A stretch of DNA of 64,000 bases from Tricholoma matsutake (taxonomy: Eukaryota; Basidiomycota; Agaricomycetes; Agaricales; Tricholomataceae): positions 620,001-684,000 of the forward strand of contig AP026543.1 of NCBI GenBank assembly GCA_026075535.2, in the 5' to 3' direction. The position numbers were made by a program, and so were the translations under genes. The notes below the pieces were generated by a model. It made no database searches. It saw only the letters and a program-made list of their open reading frames with translations, and was not told the origin of the DNA. How positions within the stretch are numbered: the stretch's first letter is position 1; each line of letters begins with the position of its first letter. Shown here piece after piece: positions 56,486 through 64,000 of the stretch.

Positions 56486-56616
56486 TGAAGATTGTGGGTA
56501 GGAGGAGGTGAAGTTGTGGTGGTAGTGGTGGTGGTTAAAAGAAAACTTGGGAACCCATCAAAATCAACATACCTGATGTGGACTCAAACATTCATGTGCC
56601 TTGTAGGCTCATCATT

Positions 56617-56626
56617 AAGGGGGAAA
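56617..56626 (+). promoter_or_regulatory. Gypsy B polypurine tract
   Basis: AAGGGGGAAA three bases before the LTR start TGTCAAGACC at 56,630. Confidence 0.7.
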
Positions 56627-56629
56627 TAC

Positions 56630-57691
56630 TGTCAAGACCGATTCCTCCGACTGGATTTCCGATCGTTTCCACCGCATTTTCCAGCCACCTTGCAACACTG
56701 CCCACCTCCTATCAGCAGCACTGCATAACAGGTGAAATTCCCAATTAGATGAAACTAGTGTTTAAAGGTCTGGTTCATTGAACTGGAAAAAGACCACAAC
56801 TGAACTGGACTGAACTGCAAAAAACTGGACCATTAGTTGCAGTTCAGGCTTCTTGGGATGGAAGAACTGCTCTGAACCGAACCGATAAAAACCGGTTTGA
56901 GTCGGTTCAAACCGCCACTGTGTACTCCTCGTAAATACACATCTTTTGACCATATGTTCAAGAGAAACGGTCCAGAATTGCATGTGCTATGGCCAAAACA
57001 ATATGTTACTGCAAAATCTTACTTGCATGACATCCTATAGTTGTGTTTTTTGAGATGTAGAGGATTGTTATCACCATAAAACCTTTATGGTCGACTACTA
57101 TACACTCAATACTATAGTTTGCAGCAGGTTTTATGTACTAAATTCTATGAGAAGACCAGTTTTAGTCAGTTCAAACCAGTTATGACTGAACTGCAGTTTG
57201 AACTGGTTTGAACCATTTTGGACTGGTTTTTTGTGGTTCAGTCCGGTTTTTTGGGGTCTTACCATAATAGGCAACCAGTTGCGGTTGCGGTTCATCCAAA
57301 TGGGGCAAAAGACTGGACTGGACCAGACATTTAAACACTAGATGAAACAGTTTCAGGAAATGCCTTGGAAGCCAGTTTGCAATTATCACAGCCTTGGAAA
57401 CCCCTATTGTCTTCACTCCTCTTCGTCTCTCTCTTAAGTCTTCCTCAAAACCTTTGCCTCTCTAAGTCTCCCTCAAAACCCTTACTCATCCTCACTGGAA
57501 AACCTCCAGACCTCCAATCCTCTCCACTTACCTTCTTCTGAAATTAGGACACTTGATGAGAAGAAGGGTGCAGCTTCTTACAAGCTGAAGCCAAGTCCTA
57601 TCTGTCCCAATTAACTTTTGTCTGGAATTCCTTTGGGACCCACTCCTGCCTATCAACGTCAACCATTCTGGGTCCAACCAGAAATCTGACA
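56630..57691 (+). repeat. Gypsy B 3' LTR, interrupted by a hAT MITE
   Basis: Starts TGTCAAGACC after the polypurine tract. The end is uncertain; TCTGACA at 57,691 is a plausible terminus, giving about 470 bp without the MITE. The 5' partner is not in the window. Copia B coding begins within 30 bp of this point. Confidence 0.6.
56756..57340. mobile_element. 585-bp hAT MITE in the Gypsy B LTR
   Basis: Ends TAGTGTTTAAAGGTCTGG and, inverted, TAGTGTTTAAATGTCTGG. Perfect 8-bp TSD GATGAAAC at 56,748-56,755 and 57,341-57,348. Subterminal sequence is full of GGTTCA/GAACTGG/CCAGTTC units in both orientations, likely transposase-binding repeats. No coding capacity. Confidence 0.93.
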
Positions 57692-57717
57692 TTTTCCCTT
57701 CCCGAATCAGAGCTTAA

Positions 57718-58203
57718 CACATCAGAACATATGAACTGCACACTTGTTGAATTATCACATGCTATGCTCACTGCCAATGACCTTCCTGAATTTCTCTGGG
57801 AGTACACAGTTTTACACATGGCTTATCTCAGAAACTGATTGTATAATAAACAACTTTGGAAATTCAACACCTTATGAGGGCTGGGATAATAGAAAACCAA
57901 ATGTGTCTACCTTATGTGAATTCAGGGCCCCCATTTGGGTTCTAATACAAGGACAAAAAGAACAAAGAAAAATGCTACTGAAATCTAAGTGCCAAGCATA
58001 TTGTTGGATCTGATGATGGCGCTGGAGCAATTAAATATTATAATACAGAAATGTGAAAGGTACTTACCTCTAGAAACTTCCAAAATATTAATCCACCCGA
58101 AACACCTTCACCTCCAGAGCAGATCATCATTACACCTGATGCACCACATAAGGGGGAGTCTGATGGAAGCATGCCACCGCCTCAGGGTGGAACAGGTACT
58201 GAT
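57718..58203 (+). pseudogene. Copia B pol, integrase C-terminal part
   Basis: Reads SEHMNCTLVELSHAMLTAND, LPEFLWEYTVLHMAYLRN and WDNRKPNVSTLCEFRAPIWV, followed by a Pro/Gly-rich linker (PPETPSPPEQIIITPDAPH). This is the end of a Copia integrase leading toward RT. Upstream integrase, protease and gag are absent. The frame is broken in several places and interrupted at 58,213 by the 2.3-kb element. Confidence 0.82.
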
Positions 58204-58483
58204 GATAAAATTGAGCTCTTTACACTCCCTCACCTAATCCATGTGGAATCCAAGCTGTCCACTCAGACTGTACTAGGAATTGTTTTGGCAAAATTTCCAG
58301 CCAAATTTCCATTCCAAGTCTGAGTTTGGTCCAAGCTCAGTCTGAGTGGAATCCTAATAGAGAGCTAGGACTCGGAATTGCAAGTCAGCTCCACACTGAA
58401 TTACATGGAAATGCTAGGACAAGTATGAGCAGTCCAAGCAGTCCAAGCTCAACTTAGCATTAAATAAAATATTGTTCTGACCC

Positions 58484-58547
58484 AGAGTTGAACCTTTGAC
58501 TATGGAAGGGATAAATGCACATGCTAAACCACTAGACCACAGAGGCC
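58484..58547 (-). ncRNA. tRNA-like module 1 (A and B boxes)
   Basis: On the minus strand, TGGTCTAGTGG (58,539-58,529) and GGTTCAACTCT (58,494-58,484) fit RNA polymerase III A and B boxes at tRNA-like spacing. The acceptor ends do not pair, so it is not a functional tRNA. It resembles a SINE head. Confidence 0.55.
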
Positions 58548-59565
58548 TAGTGAGGTAGGTACATAGATTTCCTACAAGCTATTTCTAGTGGCTGTGCCAT
58601 GACAAATGCATGCACAGGCCACATCATCACTGCCAATCCACACCACCACACCACCACCACCATTCCCAACACCATGGCCTCCCACCACTGCCAACCACCT
58701 CCCACCACCATCAACAGCCACAAACACCACTCCCATGCCCATCCATCAACAACAAACAATGAACCATGTGGCTGCAAGAGTGCCACATCACATGCAGGTT
58801 TGGATGTTGACAGCCATTGACATGTGTTGAGGGGTAATGTAAACTAAGTATTTTTATTGTTGTTTTTGTTGTTTTTGATGCTTTTTTCTGTTATTTTTAG
58901 GTTATCTACTACTTTTACAATGACAATGCATGATGCATGCCCACCCCCTCCTCCCCATCCAAATGGGATGTCAGGGGGTCATTTGGGGTTAAGAGACCCC
59001 AGGGAGGCGCCAGAAGGTTGAGGAAGTGGGGTACCCACAAAGTAAGCACATGAAATGCCCCCAATGCTGCCACCTGCTACTAACCACCCCACCACCTCTC
59101 AAAACAGGAAATGCCACCTCAACAGTGGTGGGAGGGTGCAGCAAGACCCACCACCAGTGATGCAACCCCCCCAATCACCACAACCACAGCCATGGCAATT
59201 AAATGAAGGAACTGGGACCAAGAGGGGATGATGACCACAGGGGGGCAACACTGACACCAATGCAGGTGGCGGACCACAAAAGAGGGGGCAACAGTGGCAA
59301 CAGGACCACCAACACCAGTGGGGGGCCTGGACAGCAAATGGCGATGGTGAGGACACAAGCAGGACAACAAAGACCACAGGAAGAACCAGGAGGACCAGGC
59401 AAGTAAATGGGACACCCCAACACCAACAACAAGGAACCAAGGATGACACCATGAGGACAAAAACAGCAGGGCCAATGCCAATGCAAGTGAGGACAGCACC
59501 AACAATGGGGGGAATGGGGAACAGCACCACCAGCATGCCAATGATGACACAACAACCACAGGAGG

Positions 59566-59628
59566 CAATGACAGGCACATGGAGACAATGACAGGCACAT
59601 GGAGACAATGACAGGCACATGGAGACAA
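59566..59628 (+). repeat. 20-bp minisatellite inside the MULE-like element
   Basis: The unit caatgacaggcacatggaga is repeated about 3.2 times with near-perfect identity. It creates long open frames on both strands that encode nothing recognisable. Confidence 0.85.
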
Positions 59629-60170
59629 GGACGAGGATGAAAAAAACACCAAATGACACCAGGACAGGGAGCACAAGGACAATGAGGGCCAGACAGCAAG
59701 GATGATGAAAGTGAGGACAACAACACAACGATGGACCACTGCCAACAGAGACAACCCCAAAACCATGAACCAACAATGTCAGGGAGGACAAAAGCATGGG
59801 GAATGACGAGAATGACAGCAGGAGCAACGGGAGCAGTGGCAGCAATGGCCAGGGACAAGGGACAAAAATGCAGCACAAGGAAGTGGCCACTAACAGTGAT
59901 AGAGGAGAATGGAAGCCAACAACAGGGACAGGTGCAGGGATGACCATGATCATGAGGGGACATGCAAGGACAAAGGGGAGATGCCACACTGCTGGCTCAC
60001 TAAGTGAGGCAGCAGCCTTTTTTACATTTAGTAGCTGCCCCCTCTACAATAGGGGGGGCTTTTCTTATTTTTTGTGCACTGTTGCTCATTTCAAGTGAAG
60101 GTGATTTTTTTCTTGTTGTAGATCATTTGTAAATAGGTAATAAATAAAATTAATCATAAGAAATACCACT

Positions 60171-60245
60171 GCCCCTGTGGTGGAGTGGTATAATTGTCTT
60201 TAGTAATTTGTTTGTAACCTGAGGTCATGGGTTGAAATCCTGTGT
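60171..60245 (+). ncRNA. tRNA-like module 2 (A and B boxes)
   Basis: TGGTGGAGTGG (60,178-60,188) and GGTTGAAATCC (60,230-60,240) on the plus strand, opposite in orientation to module 1, so both face outward to the element ends. Acceptor pairing is poor. SINE-like. Confidence 0.55.
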
Positions 60246-60513
60246 TAGCTGTAATCTCTTATGTGGCCTTTGTCAAATTTACTAAGTCCACACCTGGCTT
60301 GGACTGTACTCAGACTCAATTTGGATTTCACTCAGAAAATACTTGGAAAATTACTCAGAACAAAATTCTGCTGGGACTAGTTAGCTGGTCCAAGCTGTCC
60401 ATTCAGACAATTTGGACTTTGCTCAGACTCAACTAGGATTCCACATGGATTCCTAGCATTCCATGCAGATGGCTTGGACTCTGCTTGGACCAGGTGGGGG
60501 AGTGTAAATTACA

Positions 60514-62163
60514 GATAAGATTCCAGACCTTGAACCCAGGAAGTGCAAGCATAAACGGAATGAGATAGAAAAGGATGTGGATATAAATGAACCACAAAAG
60601 ACACATGGAATTTGTACAGAATATTGATACCTTCAAAATCCCTTTACAGAAAAGGAAGAAGATGAAGAAGAAACCTTCCTATCATTTGAAGAAATATATG
60701 CAATAATTGCCAGAGATGAACTTACCAGCCTCAAGGATGCTAAGAACTCCTCAGAGTGGTCAGAATGGCAAATCACCATGCAGGAAGAGTTGGATTTGCT
60801 GAAGGAGATGGGCACTTGGGAACTTGTGCAGAAACCTCCAAACACAGTCCCTATCTCTCCAATAAATGGGTCTTTGTAAAGAAAAGAATTAACCAGGGGG
60901 ATGAAATAAGGAAATGAGTGTGACTGGTAGTGAAAGGATGCACACAGCAGCCAAGTTATGATTATATGGAAATCTATTTGCCTGTGGTTAGGATGTATAA
61001 ATTGCATGCAATTCTAGCCCTAGTACCAATAAAGAAACTCCAACTCCAACAGATGGATGTCAAGGGGGCTTACCTGAACAGCATTTTACAAGAAGAAATT
61101 TATATGCGAGAACCTGATGGATGCAAGGATGAAATGGACCAAGTCTGTCAGCTGGTCAAGACTCTCTATGGAGAAACAGGCTGGGAGAGAGTGGAATAAA
61201 CAACTTGATGAAAAACTCAAGTCACATGGCTACAAATGCTTACTCACAGATTCTTGTGTGTACATTAGATGGGATGGATGGCTATCTGGGTTGACGACTC
61301 ACTTCTCTTTGCATTGTTGGATGCAATGCTGGAACATATGAAGAACATGTTATGGTCAGAATGGCAAGTTATGGACCTTGGGGAACCTAGCAAGATTGTT
61401 GGTATGAAAATAAATCATACCAGCAATTCCATGACTATTCCTCAACAGAAATAGATTGAGAATACACTCATGGAGGGGATGGCCAATGCAAACCCTGTCA
61501 GTATACATATGGATCCAAATATTAAGCTAGGACTGAATCTGGATCACAATGAACCCAACTGAAGTAATTCATATGTAAAATTATTGGGAAGTCTACAGTT
61601 TATTGCAAATGCCACAAGGCCAGATATCTCATATGCATAAATAAATTGGCTGCATATACTGCTAACCCAGGTCTCCAACACCATGGTGCATCAAAGCAGA
61701 TACTCAGGTACCTTGCAGGTATGAAAACTCTTGGGATAACTTACCACACATCTCAGGATGCGACTGGGGAACATAACCTCTTCTATATGGGTATGCAAAT
61801 GCTACCTTTTTGAATGCAGACAACCACAAGTCCACAAAGGGATACATTTCCCTAACAGTACAGTGACTTGAAAACCAAAGAAACAAATGATCATAGCCTT
61901 GTCACCTACAGAGGCAGAATATGTAGCTCTCTCAGAAGCAACATGGCTCAGAATTCTATATGGCAAACTCGAATTTATTCAAGGGGATCTGACCATTATT
62001 TATGGTGACAATGAGGGGTCTGTAGTATTAACACAAACCCACAATTTCATTAATGGTCAAAGCACATCGCTCTTCACCATCACTGGGTCAGGGACCTCAC
62101 GAATGAAAAAGTTCTTGATATACAGAACTGTTGAGATCCAGAGCAAATGGCAGATGTATTAAC
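60514..62163 (+). pseudogene. Copia B pol: reverse transcriptase and RNase H
   Basis: Continues after the insertion: DKIPDLEPRKCKHKRNEIEK, EWSEWQITMQEELDLLKEMG, TWELVQKPPN, LQQMDVKGAYLNSILQEEIY, MREPDGCKDEMDQVCQLVKT, WVDDSLLFALLDAMLEHMKN (catalytic VDD), QVMDLGEPSKIVGMKI, and RNase H (ALSPTEAEYVALSEAT, IIYGDNEGSVVLTQ). The segment around 61,190 joins ETG to WERVE and appears shortened. There are many stops and frameshifts. With the 57,718-58,203 part it forms one decayed Copia, unrelated at sequence level to Copia A's LTRs. Confidence 0.88.
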
Positions 62164-62351
62164 CAAGGCTCTACTGAAACCAAAATATACTCGACATAGA
62201 GAAGAGATGGGCATCCAGTCAACATGCTAGTAACCCAGTAGCTTTCCTCACATGTGGAAAGGTTTTCCCACAGTTTTTTTCCACCACACAGAGGTTTTGA
62301 CACACCTGGATGAATTAACTAGCCATTCCGCTGTATTCAAATCATGGTAGG

Positions 62352-62499
62352 CTTGAGGGGGAGTGTTGGGATACAGACAAGCCATGTGCAGTCTGAGTAA
62401 ATAGTTCTATTATTAGTACATGCTATATATTGATCATAGTATGCATCAATACAAAAATAGGAATATACAAGATGTCTAACTCTCACTTAGACTCTAACC
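62352..62499 (+). repeat. Copia B polypurine tract and 3' LTR start
   Basis: CTTGAGGGGGAG (62,352-62,363) directly precedes TGTTGGGATAC at 62,364, as in Copia A. The LTR end is not certain; TCTAACCA near 62,499 is a candidate. The 5' LTR is not present. Confidence 0.6.
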
Positions 62500-63420
62500 A
62501 TGTGCAGAAATAAGTCCCCCCCCTTCCTTGCACAATTAAGAAACCCAATAGGGGATGATGAGCATGATGGTAGCCAAAGCTGTGGCATGTGTCAACCATG
62601 GGAGATAGTGATTGACAGTGATTGGGGTGGGAACAGTGGTGGGAAACTGTCCCACACATTCCTGGACCTATATGCTTATGTGAGCATGGTGTGTATGCTC
62701 ACCTTGGTATGTTGGAATGGTGCTTTGGAAGGGAAATAATGCTGGTGTTGGGTGTTTATGGAAACGAGCCTTATAATAGTGGGTGAGGCACCAGATCACC
62801 CACTATTATAAAGCTTGGTTTGTGGGAAGATCAGGTGGATAAAACCATGATGGATCACCAATGGATCATGGTTCTAGCACACCAAATTCTAAGTTCACTC
62901 AATAGACAGTTTACAGTCAATTTGGAAAGTAATGAGAATCACAATTTTTTTTTCTCCATGCATCAAATTGAAGATTTCCTTTTTTGGACTGGCAGTTGTC
63001 CCTCTTTACTCTCTATGGCCAGTCTCCAAATGAATCAGTCAACCAGATGATTCACAAGACCATGGCTGAGGTCCCCTCAGGTTTGAAAAATTGTCTACCT
63101 CTTGATGTACTGAAACAGTCTCCTCATCTTCAGCTAGGATGTGGATGGAGAGCAACCCCAAAATTGTAGCCAAGCAAGCCAAAGCAAAACAAGCCAAAGA
63201 ACAGGCTGCAGCAAAGAAAGAATTCAGGCCCTTCAGTGTATTTGAACCATTACAAATGGACCAACTAATGGTGGCTTTAAGCTGTGTTTAATGGTCTGGC
63301 TAATGTGGGCCCATAGATCACAATGGACCATAGTAGATGGATGGGCTCATCTTATAGATATAAGTTCATATAAATAGGATGGGCTCATGGGTGACATGAG
63401 TACTGTTATAAGCCATCTGC
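62500..63420. other. Stretch with one hairpin and no recognisable gene
   Basis: Apart from the hairpin at 62,771, only frames under 80 codons without known motifs are present. A T run of nine lies at 62,944. Confidence 0.3.
62771..62811. other. Perfect 16-bp stem hairpin
   Basis: TTATAATAGTGGGTGA (62,771-62,786) pairs perfectly with TCACCCACTATTATAA (62,796-62,811) around a 9-nt loop. No element boundary is recognised beside it. Confidence 0.85.
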
Positions 63421-63424
63421 CATG

Positions 63425-63665
63425 AATGGGCCCATGGGTCATATCAGCACTGCAGTGGACTGTATAATGGATGGGCCCACAGATCATGTCAATACTGCAG
63501 GGGATTGTATGATGGATGGGCCCATTGGTCATGTCAATGCCATACTGTATGATGGATGGGCCCATAGATGATGTCAATACTGCAGTAGACTGTATGATGG
63601 ATGGGCCCATGGGTCATGTCAACACTGCAGTGAACTTAATTATGGATGGGCCCATAGGTCATAGT
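63425..63665 (+). repeat. 45-bp minisatellite built on the palindrome ATGGGCCCAT
   Basis: Units start at 63,425, 63,471, 63,516, 63,556, 63,601 and 63,646 (spacing 46, 45, 40, 45, 45). Each has ATGGGCCCAT or a one-base variant, then ggtcatgtcaatactgcag and a gtatgatgg block. Degenerate units with gatgggctcat occur upstream near 63,337 and 63,385. The 45-bp period keeps frames open on both strands, but there is no sign of a real gene. Confidence 0.88.
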
Positions 63666-64000
63666 TCATTTGTCACCATTATCAAATTGTATCATAAAAT
63701 AAAATTGGAAATACAAATCAATACTTTGGTACTGATAAAAAGGTCTCAGACACTGTTACCCAATCTGGTGATCTCACCTTCATCCTCTCATGAGCATTAT
63801 CCTTCATATACTGGGCAATACATACCCAATTCCCATTAATCTCTGATGTGTCCACAGTTGTAAAATGGCTAGGACATCTTCACCATCCTTTACAGACCCA
63901 GGATCTTCGGCCACCTTCTTCAGCACCTCCTGCCTGATCTCATATAATTCTGGGTGAACAATGCTGAGCAATGCACCCATCAGTGTGAATGATTCATAGG
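63666..64000. other. Window end without a recognisable gene
   Basis: Only short frames. The last 150 bp on the minus strand might start a coding region that lies mostly outside the window. Confidence 0.25.

Larger units (their letters stand above)
58213..60513. mobile_element. 2.3-kb non-autonomous MULE-like element with tRNA-like modules in its long inverted ends
   Basis: Flanked by GATAAAATT (58,204-58,212) and GATAAGATT (60,514-60,522), a 9-bp TSD with one mismatch. Removing it rejoins Copia B as ...GTDDKIPDLEPRK. TIR cores TTTACACTCCCTCACCT (58,219) and, inverted, TTTACACTCCCCCACCT (60,507) lie 5-6 bases inside the TSDs. The outer about 340 bp on each side are diverged inverted repeats rich in TTGGACT/ACTCAGAC motifs, each ending inward in a tRNA-like A/B-box module. 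The middle is GAC/ACA-rich low complexity without transposase. A 9-bp TSD suggests MULE mobilisation. Confidence 0.8.

Noticed and set aside
55476..56501. 341-codon plus-strand open frame
   Set aside because: It lies opposite the spliced antisense zinc-cluster gene and encodes Ser/Leu/Ala-rich low-complexity sequence. It is the complement of the poly-Glu and Ala/Glu coiled-coil codons.
59099..59989. 296-codon minus-strand frame plus overlapping long frames in other registers
   Set aside because: Composition is driven by GACA/TGTC-rich repeats and a 20-bp minisatellite inside a non-autonomous element. All registers are open and no domain is present.
58484..60245. The two A/B-box modules as functional tRNA genes
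   Set aside because: Acceptor and other stems do not close and no clear anticodon arm forms. They lie symmetrically in the inverted ends of a mobile element.
63425..63665. CRISPR-like array or a repeat-protein gene
   Set aside because: Contiguous 45-bp tandem units without spacers. Frames are open on both strands only because the period is a multiple of three.

Overview
The window looks like a transposon graveyard in a filamentous fungus, almost certainly a mushroom-forming basidiomycete (Agaricomycetes). I base this on the families present: KDZ and Plavaka transposases, a SWIM-finger MULE, hAT, Gypsy with chromodomain, Copia, a LINE with a CCHC ORF1, zinc-cluster/coiled-coil accessory genes beside Gypsy, and introns of about 37-60 bp with GT...AG ends. 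The wording of the KDZ, Plavaka and MULE proteins reminds me of Boletales relatives, but that is only an impression. I see no convincing intact host housekeeping gene, and nearly every coding region carries stops, frameshifts or deletions.

Layout. (1) 116-13,582 and 37,109-44,446 are the two arms of a 7.3-kb inverted duplication (about 1% divergence in the parts I compared), separated by 23.5 kb. Each arm holds, from outside in: an acidic-protein gene (truncated in the left arm), a cluster of tiny perfect hairpins, a 1.43-kb non-autonomous hAT (8-bp TSD), a possible LTR-element end, a MULE (29-bp TIR, 10-bp TSD) inserted in a hAT transposase gene, and part of that hAT gene. (2) Only the left arm carries a 6.1-kb Gypsy element (2,666-8,783; 412-bp LTRs; TSD AGCAT). 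Its precise empty site lies in the right arm at 41,891-41,895. (3) The spacer holds a minus-strand LINE (15.9-21.3 kb), a PIF/Harbinger-like fragment, a Copia element with two 456-bp LTRs (25,869-31,185; TSD CAGCA), and a protein-kinase-like pseudogene that runs directly into a Plavaka transposase pseudogene (32.5-36.5 kb). (4) To the right of the arms come a zinc-cluster gene (45.3-46.3 kb), minisatellites, a KDZ pseudogene (48.2-51.2 kb) carrying an 891-bp CACTA-type fold-back MITE, the 3' part of a second Gypsy with an antisense zinc-cluster gene and a 585-bp hAT MITE in its LTR, and a second Copia split by a 2.3-kb element. That element has long inverted ends, each with a tRNA-like A/B-box module. 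The window closes with a 45-bp minisatellite.

Nesting gives the relative order: each later insertion left target-site duplications, and removing it restores the host reading frame or empty site. A common lesion is CGA to TGA: one case is seen directly between the two arms, and at least six more are inferred from protein family conservation. This fits cytosine deamination at methylated CpG or a RIP-like process.
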